Source: Sporodiniella umbellata | Taxonomy: Eukaryota; Mucoromycota; Mucoromycetes; Mucorales; Rhizopodaceae | Length of the DNA: 64,000 bases | Assembly: GCA_025677835.1 (NCBI GenBank) | Contig: JAIXMR010000128.1 | Location: 1 to 64,000 of the forward strand | Direction: 5' to 3' | Part shown: piece after piece, positions 11,693 to 23,383 of the stretch | Layout: each line of letters opens with the position of its first letter | Position numbering within the stretch: the stretch's first letter is position 1 | Position numbers and translations under genes: made by a program | Notes under the pieces: generated by a model | The model's input: only the letters and a program-made list of their open reading frames with translations | Databases searched by the model: none | What the model was told of the DNA's origin: nothing

Positions 11693-13719
11693 CTATTTGT
11701 GTACTTGAGTTACAATGAGAGAAACGACAGAAGGGTCAGCCAAGGTAGAGGTGTCACCCAATTGGTCATGTTCACCGTTGACTATTTTACGGAGGATTCT
11801 GCGAACAATTTTTCCAGAGCGAGTCTTGGGATGTTCACGAACAATGTAAATACGCTTAGGAGCGGCAAAGGGTCCAATGATTTTGCGAACAGTCAGTACC
11901 AACTCACGATCTAAGCCTTCATTCACTTGGATATGAGGTTTAAGAGAGACAAAAGCGTGGATAGCTTGTCCTGTTAAGTCATCTTGAGCGCCTACAACAG
12001 CGGATTCTGCAACGGCTTGATGAACACCCAATGCTGATTCAATCTCAGCTGTTGACAAACGGTGACCAGATACATTGATAACATCATCTACTCGGCCACG
12101 GATCCAAATATAGCCATCTTTATCAATGGAGGCACCGTCACCTGTATAGTAGTATCCACTGTAAGGTTTTGTGTACGTTTCGAGGAAACGCTGGTGATTG
12201 TTGAATACAGAACGAGCCATGGATGGCCAGGGAGACCGAATGGCAAGAACGCCAGTTTCATCTGCTGCTTCAATGACTTGCCCTGTAGCGGGGTTTAGTA
12301 AAACAGGCTGAATGCCAAAGAAAGGCAAGGTAGCAGACCCAGCCTTGGTAGGAATAGCCCCAGGCAAAGGGCTGATAATAATTGATCCAGTTTCTGTCTG
12401 CCAGTATGTATCTACAACAGCGCATTGATTTTTACCAACTTTTTCATTATACCAGTTCCAGGCTTCAGGGTTGATAGGTTCGCCTACAGAACCGATGACA
12501 CGCAAGCTGCTAAGGTCAATGTTTTCGACCCACTCATCTCCTAAACGCTGAAGGGCACGGATGGCAGTGGGGGCTGTGTAGAACTGGGTAATTTTGTGTT
12601 TTTCAATCAAATGCCAGAAGCGAGAGGGGTTGGGGTAAGTGGGTGTTGATTCGAATAAAACAGTAGTTGCTCCCAAAGTGAGAGGGCCATAAAGGCCATA
12701 GGTATGACCGGTTACCCAGCCAATATCAGCCATACAGGCATAGATGTCTTGCTCATGAACGTCAAAAATATACTTGACAGTGGCTGCAGCACCCAGCAGG
12801 TATCCTGCTGTAGAATGAACAATACCTTTAGGAGCACCAGTAGATCCTGAAGTGTAAAGCAAAAACAAGGGGTCTTCAGCGCTCATACGCTCATGAGGAC
12901 AAACAGGGCGAGCTTTGGCCATCTCTTCATGCCACCACAAGTCACGGTTTTCCATCATGGTGACTTCGGACCCAGTACGTTGATAAACAATAACGTGCTC
13001 AACTTGATGTTTTTCTTCTTTACTTAATGCATCATCAACAATACGTTTAGTGGCAATGTTCTTTCCCCCGCGGCGTCCTTCGTCGGATGTGATTACTACA
13101 TGGGCCCCACAATCCGCAACGCGATCCAAAAGGGATTCTGCAGAAAAACCTGCAAAGACAACTGAGTGTATAGCACCAATACGAGCACAAGCCAAAATGG
13201 CGATTAAGGTTTCGGGAATCATGGGCATATATATGGCGACATTGTCTCCCTTACGAACGCCCAGATTTTTCAATACATTACTCATTTTAGAAACATCGCG
13301 TAAAAGCTCACCATAGCTGATATGTGACACATTAGTGGGCTCATCTCCTTCATAAATGATTGCTGTTTTTCCTGGGTTACTTAAAGCGTGACGGTCTACA
13401 GCGTTGTAGCAGGCATTCAGTTCACCGTCAGCAAACCAAGCGACGTCGCCAGTTTCAAAAGATCCATGTGAAACGTTCGTAAAAGGTTTGTCCCAAGACA
13501 GTAGTTCGCGAGCAAGCTATAAAAAGCAACTGCATTAAAGGATATCCTTTTTTTTTTTTTTCTGCTTTTTTTACTTACATTTCCAAAGAAAATATCAGGC
13601 TGCTCAACACTTTCTTTCCACATGGCGCGGTATTGTTCCATGGAGTTGATGTGAGGAACCGGGCATTGAGCGGGATCAAGAAGACGGCTAGGTATAGGGT
13701 GAATGTCAGTTCTTTCCAT
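11693..13719 (-). CDS. ACS1: Acetyl-CoA synthetase
   Basis: Makes acetyl-CoA from acetate, ATP and CoA, for growth on acetate/ethanol and histone acetylation. Exon 1 is 13719-13579 and exon 2 is 13516-11693, with a 62-bp intron; 654 residues, the normal length. Visible motifs: the AMP-binding loop [15 protein letters not shown], the adenylate motif [26 protein letters not shown], the hinge region [14 protein letters not shown], and the C-terminal catalytic lysine in TRSGKIVRR. No peroxisomal tripeptide is seen at the C-terminus (TQVHK), so a cytosolic/nuclear enzyme is likely. The start ATG at 13719 begins a usual fungal N-terminus. Confidence 0.96.
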
Positions 13720-16051
13720 TGTTTAAAAGAGAAGGGGGATAAGCAATCAATGAAGTAGAAGAAAGGGTTGTTCAAATGGTGTTTTTTTAAAACCCAAATA
13801 ATAAACTGATGGCGTTGATAAAAAACAAAGTCAGAATGTTATGCTGGATTTTGACAGGTCAATGGCTCCCCAAAAAGGTGATCCTTGTTGTACGCCCTTG
13901 TATTCGATTTTTGGGGAAAAAGCTATTATCAACAGGCGACAGCGGGAGTTAAATTATCTTTGCTCTTTGATTTGGCGAGTGGAAGCTTTCTCATTATGGT
14001 AATGGCCCCGCGGTTGGTTATTCTGAGATAAACAGCTTCTTGGTCAGTAAGTTAAAGTTATAAAAGTGGGTCTACATCCTTTTGTGCGTTTGTTACATAT
14101 GTTTATTACTAAAAGTCAACGGCATTGTTTCTTGTAGCTTTGCTAACTATTTTCAAAGGTTTTTTTTTAAAAAAAAACAATCGATTACAAGGGATAATTG
14201 ATCATAGAAAAGTCAGCATAAACACAGCATTTCACAGTTGTAGTTGCAGAAAATAGTCAAACGCAAAATGTTACTTTTTACTAAAAAGAAAAAAAAGAAA
14301 AGAGAGCCTTAACTGTTCAACAGTTTTGTTTCTTTACTTTTATCTCTAACTTTTTGGTTTCTAAGAGATGTCCATACTATCTATGGCGGGTACAAAAGCT
14401 TGCTTTAAATTCCTAGACGTTGTTTTGGAAAATTTGTTTGACACCAACTTTGATCAAGTTGTCTGAATATTAGCAATTGCTTTTTACTAAAATCAGTAAT
14501 CAGCAAAACCTCCAACTCTATGCTAAGATCAAGAGCCAACAAAAGGTTTAGGTGTGTGCTAATACAATTATTTAGCCTATGCCTTTCTTTAGCTTGACCA
14601 TAGTTGTTCCAATAGCCCTTTTTGGTGCTCTATATACACTGATCGGTAGCAAGTACGCTTTCTTCGAAGCGAAGCACTGAGTTTAAGCTTTGTCGTTATT
14701 TTACTTTAAATATTGATGTATAGCGCAAATACAGCATTAGGAAGTAACAACATACATTATTTTCTCTATTTTGTTTCATGCTTTTCATGATTGGCTGAGT
14801 TTGTATGAAAGTAAAATGATCTTCTGTAGCGGGCATTAAAGGTATGGTATCACTTTTAACTATATTGTGTGGCTGAATAAAGGGTATAAGAAGCTGGTAT
14901 TTTACTGGAAAGATTGTTTTCATATGATCCATGTATCTTTTAAAGCGCTAATATACAGGACCTTAGCTAATAAGACTGAGCAGATAGGGTTCGGATCCAA
15001 AGACAGAAAAAGCGTATTAAAGTGGCGATAAAACAGTAATACAAGATTTAGTTCTAATCTAATGTTAGAAGTTATTTTTTTCTAGATTGGGCATAAAAAA
15101 TTTAAAATGTATTTTCTCTTGATGAGGTCGCCAAAAAGTAGGTTACGATAGACCTTTTGCAAGTGTTACGTTTTACTTATAATCATTACTGACAAGCTTT
15201 TTTTTTTTTTTACTAAAATCGATCAAGGAAAGTTGGTAGCTGATGTATAGTCAAACAGGCCAAAGCTGTATGTCCACTGGTAACAACCTGCATTCTTAGA
15301 CCTATTATTGGATAGGTCTTTTTTTCGTTTCTGAAACTTTAATGTATTCGGAAAGCTTATGTAAAATTTTACAAGCATTCCAACCAAAATGCCTTTAAAG
15401 CACAACCAAATGCCGCTACAGTGCGTTGTCAAAGATATATTATTAGTGTATCAAAAACCGGTGTTTTTTTTTGGCAATCTACTTTTGTAGAAAGTATAGC
15501 ACTGAAAAAGTCTCACGGTGTCGCTGCAAAGTATGCTATTAGATGTATAAGTTGTTCTAATATTTTAGGTCAGTTGGGCTTGGCCTTGGAAAAAAGTGAG
15601 GCTTCATGCCTTGGGCGGGTCTAGATGTTTGAATTAGAGCAACTTATTTGTGCACTTAATTTTTTCTTAAGGTTATACATGTTTTGTTTTACCAGTCTAC
15701 CATGGCGATATTTAGATGCCTACTAAATACACTCTGGCTGATGCATTAATAGTGATAAGCAATAGTGTAACCGCTCTGTAGTATAGTGTGTTCACACATC
15801 CTAAACCGCACTTGTTGCAGATTTTGGGTCGCTGATAGTCTATACACCATTATGTTGTTTACGTTTTGGGTGTGCATTAGTTTATAAAATAGCAGAGGAG
15901 ACAGTAGAGTTGGATTGTCGCTTAGACATCGTACTTTAAAAGCATTGAATTTGCTATAAAAGTGAAATACATCTAAACTGTTACATAACTTATTTTTATC
16001 GTTTTGAAGCCCTTTTTTCACTGAATTCTATTTATTAAGCAGATGTTCAGT
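13720..16051. other. 2.3 kb intergenic region
   Basis: Upstream of acetyl-CoA synthetase and downstream of the intersectin-like gene. Only short open frames, with no splice-supported joining or family match. A and T tracts at about 13548-13562, 14161-14177 and 15199-15212. No tRNA or rRNA is recognised. Confidence 0.45.
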
Positions 16052-19000
16052 TTAGGCATTGTACTGTTTTATTGAACTGTAGTGCTGTAAATGGCTCAGC
16101 CATTGTCGCTTTTGCGATGTAGACGAAGCTTTGACAGCTGTCACTTGATTGTTGTATACAATTTGAAAGCCTGTGTCTTCTACAGATGTTTGACATTAGT
16201 TTTATGAAACCTGTCTTGTACATATACGTATGCATTCATGTACCTGAAGCACTGCTAAACGATTGTTTCAAAGACACTGTTTGTAGTTGTCTTATTCCAA
16301 CACCTTCAATCATCATGGGCTGGTGAAATTTAAAGAATATGAGAACATATATATATATATATATATTATTACCTACCTCTCTATAAAGAGTATACAGGTA
16401 CCCTTTCTCATTTAGCGTCTTCAAAGGTTCAGCTAAGAGAAAAACATCGTTAAATAGGAACCCATGAAGCTTTCGGCCGCTTTTAGCCTTAAACAAAGCT
16501 CCATCCATAACATATTCACGGTTTTTGAGTTTTAGCCACTATTGTAACATTTTAAAATCTGTTTTGAAACAAGATAATTGTACCTGTGCCCCTTCCATAT
16601 CAATGATTCGAGACAGCTCGTTCATTTTTTGGTGATTTTCAAACTTTCTAGTTTCTTCATTGACATCCCCAAGTATACCTTGAGCTACTGATAATGCAGA
16701 TTTCACCAAATTATAGTCAGGGTGTCTTTTTGGCGTGGAGTTCAATATCTGAAGCGGTATTAGTGGAAATATGAATAAAAAAGGTTCTGGAGCTCCTTAC
16801 CTGTCGAAGCAGAAGAGGATATCTGGTAATACGTTGTACAGGTTCTAACAGAAAGTGTGAAAAGTCAAGTGAGCGACAGTCAGGCCTTGTTTGTGCAGTC
16901 TAGTATAAGTAGGTAAGGTAAGGCATGTATTTAATAGTTTGTATTTACAGTCACTTACTTTTAAAAACACCTCGAGCCAATTGTCTTCTTCTCTTTTTTT
17001 TTGAAGAAACTTAGAAGCGTACGATTGGTTTTGACAATAAGAGGAGTAGCATTTCAAGCTATTGGCCTATGTTTATGGTCAGTCAAAGAACTAAAAAAAA
17101 AGCGTACTTGCATGCTTCAAAAATATATCGCCAATCTTGCTTACAAAATTGGCTTCTTCCCTTTGTCGAGTCTCCATGTCACTCAGAAGGGCAGTGTTAC
17201 ATATCATTAGATCGTCGATATTTGAAAAGACAACATCACGTTCATCTGAGGTCAGGTATTTACCAAAATCTACATAAAATACCTAGTAATAGTAATAGTA
17301 ACATATGGATAAGTATAATGGAAAGCCACTCAGCTTAGAAGAGCAATGTATTAGAGCTTACATTGATAATCATCTGAAGATCGTTTAAATATGTCCTTTC
17401 TGTAGCTATGAGCTCAAAAATGGCCTCTTGCCTCTTGCGTTCTTCTAAAGGAATTTCCTGAAGCTCAAGCTCATCGATTGTGCTAGACCAAGTTGTTAAT
17501 TCTAAGCTTTCGGAAATACTAGCAGACCTAGGAATGACAATCGGCGAAGAAATGCTATGAGTGTTACTTGCCGTACTAACATTACTGGCAGCCCTTCGAC
17601 GTCTAGTGAGCTCTGCTTTAGTAGCCCCCAAAGCCGTTTTTTTCATGATTGGCGTGTTTGGTGCAGATAAACCTCTGGCGTTATGTGACTCTATGCTCAA
17701 ATAGCTGTTTCCGTAACATTCCAAGTTTCTGCTTTCCATAGCATCTGGAGTATTCACTAGAGGAATAGATATAGGGAGGGTATTGCTGTTGATGGATGCT
17801 ATGGGTTCTAATTTGACTTAGTCTTTTTTTTTTTTTTTTTTTTTTTTTTTGGTAGCATTGCACGTAGTCCAATATTAGTAAAGATCTTCATACCAACAAC
17901 ATATAGACTACTTTTAAACAAATACAAAGAATATAATGTGTGGTTCAAAAGTTATCTGCATTTTTATAGCGGTTATAGTGTTTGAGGTTAGACTTCTTGA
18001 GGTGCATATCAAGTTGGTTGGGCATAGTTTGCAGTTCTTTCTTTCTTTTTTTTTTTTTTTTTTAGAAAAAAAGCTAAACGCCTAAAGTATCCACACTTGC
18101 TGTTAAACCTCTAATCAATTTTTCGAGTTCTTGGAACTGATGTTAAGCTGCCTTTTCACTTGTTACACCTCTTCCTCTTCTCTGTTTGGACCTAGCAGTT
18201 GAATTTCTGTTGTCTGAATTAAACACACGTAGTAACATATCAAGCAATTGTACTTTGGGAGATTTGTTACTTAGTTGATGTAATGGAACATACTTAGAAA
18301 GTAAAAAGAAACAAATGTATAAGCTTTTTTGTTCCATAACTACAACACGTAAAAGTATATTGATGGCCTTTTCCCCCTAAACCTGCAAACTACACCCAAT
18401 CGGCCTATTTGAAACAGCCGTTTGTAGAAAAAAAGGCAAGAGTTTAAGGTTAGTAAATGAGCATATATATAGTGCTGCAGGTAAAGTTTTTCAGAGTAGT
18501 CTATATGTTGTTGATAGAATGGTTTCGGAAAGTCTCGCCAGTGTTACCCATTTACTTCTAGGCTACATATTCGGACTACATGCATCAATCTGTTTCATGT
18601 TCATATGTCTACCTTCGTTTATAACCTCTACGTAGGTTTTTGGAAAGTATCCAGCTTCTTTCGTTTCTTCATTTGTACCATACCACCAACCACTATCTTC
18701 ATCTTGAAATGGCTGAACTATTATAACTTCATTTTCAGAAAACCCTAAGTCATCGTTACGCGTGTTTCTAAAAGAGTATACAGTCCTGACACGAAAAGCT
18801 TTTTATATAATAGAAAAATGAGTTATAATACATAAAGACGTTTCTATATACCTTTTTCAATCACTTCCACATATGTTCTTGGAAAAAAGCCTACTTGGTT
18901 AGTTGATAGTGATGTACCATACCACCAGTCACTCGCTTTATCTTTAGAGGGGTGCGCCTTTATCATTTCGTTTTCGTTGAACGATAAGTCATCTTCCCGC

Positions 19001-20509
19001 ACACCTCGATACTCGTACAAAGACTTAGCACGATATACTACAAAGCAAAAATCAGTGCCGGCTAACAACAAGCAAATTAAGAGTACTTGTATTAAAGTTG
19101 ACTTCGTCTTCAATGTCAATACCATATCCGCTTGTGCCTGAAGTAGTTGAGTTCAAACGAGTTCTGTCTTCAACAGAGCTGGCGTCATTTTCCCCAGATT
19201 CTTCAGTTTGTATCTGTATCTCAGGAGTGTTGTTTTTTTTCTTCCGTAGTAATGCTTCGTGTTCTCTGCGCCGTTTTTCCTCCTCTTTTTGTAGTTTCAA
19301 ACGGTTTTCTTCGTCGATTACTTTTTTTAGCCGTACTGCCTCTTCTTCTTTCTTTCTGATTTGTTCTTCCTCCTCCTGTCGTCTTTTTCTCTCAGTTTCT
19401 TGCCATTGTTTTCGGCGATCCATTTCTTTTTGTTTCGCCTCTTCTATTTCCTTTTCGTGTTTTTCAAGCTCGATTCGTCGTAACCGTTTTTCGCGGGCGG
19501 CTTCTTCAGCAGCTTGTCTTGCTTTTTTTTGTCTGGTTTCTTGAGCCAGGCGCTCCTCTTTTTCTTTCTGAATTTGTTCCTCCGTTTCCAGTCTATCCTG
19601 CTCCTCTTTCTCTTTACGTACTCTTTCCATTTCAATCTCTCTTTTCAGTCTTTCTCTTTCAGCCTTTTCTTCTTGGGCTTGCTTATATTTAAGAGCCTTG
19701 GCTTCCTCCTCTTTTTGCTTTCTTTCTTTTTCCAGTGCCATTTCTCGCTCAGCAGCAGCGGTAGCTTCAGCAGCCAACTGTCGTCGTTTTTCTTCTGCCT
19801 TTGCGGCTTCTTGGCGAACTTTGTTACGTTTTTCTCGCATGTTGTCAAGGTGGGCACGAGCATTTATCTCTGCCTGTTTCATTCGTTCCTGTGCAGCCTT
19901 TACTTCTTCGCTTACAGTAGCTTTCTCCGTTGTCTGGATGAGCTTTCGCGGAGTGGGTTGGGCCAAAAGGGCCTTACGGGCCTGTATACGACGGAAAGCT
20001 TCGGCCTTGATGTCAGATTCTGAGCGTGGTGTACTCGGTCGTTGTGAGGTTGGTATCGGTGGGGCCAGCACAGGTGCTGAACGATGAGGGTATTTCAACT
20101 GATCAATAAATTCAGCTAGTGCTGGATGCACATTGATTCCATACTCAAATAAATCTCGTTCATCCTCATTGTTGAAGTCATCATAGGTCATCTGTAAACT
20201 TTGTGCTTCATCCAAGAGTTGCTCGAGTTCTACAGACCAGTCGGAATTGCTTTCGAGAAGTGGTTGACTTGTTCCTGCCAAGTAGCGAATTTCATTCATT
20301 AAAGACTGTTGCTGATCAATCAGAGTCCGAAGCTGTCGCTGATTACTTTGATAGCGACCCTGAGGAACTATTTGTAGTTCGATGGAGGTAATGCATTTCT
20401 TTATTGTATCCAAGTCAGGCTCATCAAAGCTTTCAAGAAGAATCTTCTGTTCTTTTATCAACTTCCTGAGGCATTCCACAGTTAAATTTGAATACAAGTC
20501 AGACTCCAT
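16052..20509 (-). CDS. Intersectin-like scaffold: coiled coil, two SH3 domains, DH-PH RhoGEF
   Basis: Predicted endocytic/actin scaffold and Rho/Cdc42 exchange factor. Eleven exons fit in phase: 20509-19087, 19037-18852, 18798-18613, 17807-17362, 17282-17112, 17066-16959, 16899-16801, 16748-16584, 16538-16377, 16319-16244 and 16179-16052 (about 1049 residues). Residues about 200-440 are a long charged coiled coil. Two SH3 domains follow (AKSLYEYRGVREDDLSF, TVYSFRNTRNDDLGF, each with a WWYG motif and YFP/FFP). The DH domain begins RQEAIFELIATERTYL and contains LLEPVQRITRYPLLL. The PH domain runs from REYVMDGALFK to KRQWLSHLQ. No EH domain or C2 domain is seen, unlike animal intersectin or Cryptococcus Cin1. 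The intron at 17111-17067 is GC-AG. The 805-bp intron 18612-17808 carries a T27 tract (plus strand), so this could instead be two genes, coiled-coil/SH3 and DH-PH. Confidence 0.8.
17808..18612 (-). other. 805-bp intron or intergenic gap within the intersectin-like locus
   Basis: Joins SH3 and DH-PH coding parts in phase 1 if spliced, with a weak donor GTAGAC. It contains an open stretch on the minus strand (about 18300-18143, Lys/Arg rich at its end) that might be an extra exon, plus T tracts at 17824-17850 and about 18045-18062. Median introns nearby are about 60 bp, so this length is unusual. Confidence 0.5.
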
Positions 20510-21746
20510 TCAACAAATTGATAACAAACTATTTAATTTTTTTTTAAAAAAAAAAGAGGAGGGGAAAACAGTGAAATAGACTTTATGTATTTGGAAATAA
20601 ACTCGAGGTAAAACGCTTTTACACAAACGTGCACAAGTGGGCACGTACGTAAAAATATGTTTTCTTCAATATTTTTACTCGAAAAACAGTTTCTAAAAGA
20701 TCCTTTGAATGGTATAGCCTCAGAAAAAATACAGTTATGTGGGCTATGTTATGAAGTTTGCTTTCAGTTTATACGCTGTATTTTTTCTTGATTGGCAAAA
20801 AAAAGCAGTGCTTGCAATTTGCAAAAGAAGAAAGATATGTGTGAACTGTATGCCTACATATGTCTATAAACCCTATTTTATAGCCCTGCACAAGTTCAAG
20901 CAGTAGTTTTGTTTTTTGTATAAGAATAGCTTTTAAAAGTTTTAAGGCTAAGGTATTTATTCCCAGATTTCAATATATTAAAGACTGTAAAGCGTTATCC
21001 AGCTGCAATGTATACAGAAAAAACACGGGAATTTAGGTAGTTATTCTTTGCAGAATCGTATGATTCAGGCTTGCTAAGCTTTTGTTGACTGGCGATAAGA
21101 GCAATACATAACTTAATGTTCTTAATGGGTCTTATATTACAAATCATATCCACTTATTGAACAATGTAAGTCTTCAATTGCTTGTATTCAAACTGGTTAA
21201 CTGTATCATGTGTATCCTTCTCATATCTATACGCCCCTTCTATATATACTTAGCAAAAAGGATCGACTGTTTTAGACGTCAAACAGTTGAAGAAAGGTAC
21301 TATTTGAACACTTGCATCGGTTTATATCTTAGGTCAAGCGATGAACGACATAAGAAGGCTATTCTATTTTAGCTCTGGTTCTGATGTCCAAAAATGGCTT
21401 GGGAAAGCAGTTTGGGCGCAAGTGCGAATCAAGTCAATGTTTTGGTGTTTTCTGCTTGTTTGTAGGATGTTTAGAGTATTCCTAAATTGGCTTAATACAC
21501 TTTTAAATCTCGCTTTGAAATTGGGCTTCCTTTGAAAAAAAAAAATCCGGTGCATGTTTCAGCTAATAGAATAGCTCTTATTAAACGTTTGAGCGAATAG
21601 AAAAAACAAAGCGTGTTACAAGCTAAAACTCTTAAAAACACCGCTTGAGTTGTATTCAGCGCTATAAAGCTACACTTTTTCAATCTTTTCTTTCTCTTTT
21701 TAACTATTTTTTTTCTTATCTTCGAATCACAAATTCAAAACTAAAC
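20510..21746. other. Divergent intergenic region, intersectin-like / GDPD
   Basis: 1.2 kb with no supported gene; two divergent promoters are expected. The open frames on both strands at 21160-21680 lack family features. Confidence 0.45.
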
Positions 21747-22766
21747 ATGTCGTCTATCGATTTCCGTAAGTGACAGGGCTAGAAAAAGATATCGCTATCT
21801 GGTTTTTAATCACGGCAAAAGAGGTTCCTGATGTCATTGCACACCGAGGCTTTTCGTCTGAAAACCCAGAAAATACGCTGATATCGTTTGAGAATGCTAT
21901 CAAAGCGGGCACTACTGCGTTGGAAATGGGTAAAGAAGGAAAAGACGTGCAAATTTAACAACAAAATAGACATTCGATTAAGCAAAGATAACGAAATTGT
22001 TATGATGCATGACACAACTCTAAATCGAACCACTACTGGACTGGGGTCTGTTCGTGACCATGATTGGAAAGGGGATATTGACCAGCTATTGACAAAGGAT
22101 TCTCAACAGCCTATTCCAAGACTGAAAGATGTACTTGAGCTAATGAAAACAGCTGAGCAATATGCTATTGTCGACATCAAGGTTTGGGCTTTTATCTCTC
22201 GACTGATACAAAGAACTAAATAGACAAATCGTTAGTTCGATAATCCTTTAGAAATATTGGACCATCTCCAGGTTTTGTTAAATGAATACAACCAGCTTAA
22301 GCCTAAACTGATCATTGGCATATGGAACGTGGAGTTTATGAAAAAAGCTAAAAAACTTTTCCCTGACTATACTCTGTGCTTCATTGGACTTTCTGTTTCC
22401 GCTGCACGCTCTCACTTTATCGACACTGTAGACTGTCTTAGTCTACCCTTTGCAGCTTTAGTTGACCAAGATGGACACAACTTCATTAAAGAAGTGCATG
22501 AACGAAAAAAGAAAGTTTTTACTTGGACCATTAATGACCCATTACAAATGAAAAGCTGTGTTTTACTCAAGGTTGATGGCGTTATTGGTGACAATGTCAC
22601 CAGTATGCTAGAGCATGTACACAAACCCAAGCTGTTAAAAGGCGACGAACTGGAATCTTTTATAGCCGAAGATACTTATTTGCAATCCAAAAGAACCAAA
22701 CTATATTACTATACAATGAAAAAGGCTATGTCAGTTGCCAGTTGGAAGTGTATCGGCATTTACTAG
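21747..22766 (+). CDS. Glycerophosphodiester phosphodiesterase family protein (Pgc1-like)
   Basis: Hydrolyses a glycerophosphodiester; the short single-domain form resembles fungal Pgc1, which degrades phosphatidylglycerol. Exons 21747-21765, 21822-21929, 21970-22181 and 22236-22766 give 289 residues in frame. Family motifs: IAHRGFSSENPENT (catalytic His and metal Glu region), LEMDIRLSKDN (split by a 40-bp intron at ATGG/AC), MMHDTTLNRTT, and near the end TWTINDP and VDGVIGDN. The C-terminal tail (MKKAMSVASWKCIGIY) is short and partly hydrophobic, possibly a membrane anchor. The third donor is GTTTGG, weaker than usual. Substrate is inferred from overall layout only. Confidence 0.88.
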
Positions 22767-22997
22767 GCTTACCCTTTATATGTATTTTCTCAGAGTAAAG
22801 CAATCATTGAAAATAAAGATGATGTCTTTCGTTGTAAGCTGTCTAAATTCTATTTGTTTACATCGCGTCTGGGTATGTTTTGTATTATTTTAAGTCCCAT
22901 GTTAGCGTGCCTCAAAGTTCAATTTGACTTGGTCTTTTCAAAACGTTATGCAAAGCGAATATCAACTAAACATTATCACTTGTTTTTATATTATAAG

Positions 22998-23035
<38 letters not shown>

Positions 23036-23383
23036 CTGTTTATACAAAGGACGAGTCCCTGGCTTATAAATCATTATTTTAAGAAGCCGCACACTTTGAC
23101 ATGTTGCTTTTTTATTCCCAATAGTAGCTCTGTCGCGCCAGTGAAACATTATGTAAAATGGAATAGTCACCGTCGGTCTTTGACACGCTTTTAATGCACT
23201 TTGGGCTTATAATGTTTTGACGGAAGTACAAGGTGTTACCGTTGATTATTTTATCACGTGAAATGCCTGAGAAATTGCAGTTCCTTTATCACATGCAAAA
23301 TGACATCTCCACGTAATTCTAATTTATTTTTTATTAATAAAAAATTCGAGTATTTGTGCTTTTCTTTCTTCTCGCCTTCAAAA
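22767..23383. other. Intergenic GDPD / acyl-CoA dehydrogenase, with an (AT)n run
   Basis: Contains an (AT)15 microsatellite at about 23001-23030. TATCACGTGA (about 23252) is an E-box-like CACGTG palindrome about 130 bp before the dehydrogenase start. Confidence 0.55.

Noticed and set aside
14940..15010. tRNA-like B-box (GGTTCGGATCC)
   Set aside because: One B-box position is wrong and no acceptor stem, anticodon arm or A box at the right distance can be folded by eye.
19098..20087. Plus-strand Ser/Phe-rich open frames opposite the coiled coil
   Set aside because: They are antisense shadows of the Glu/Lys-rich coiled-coil exon.
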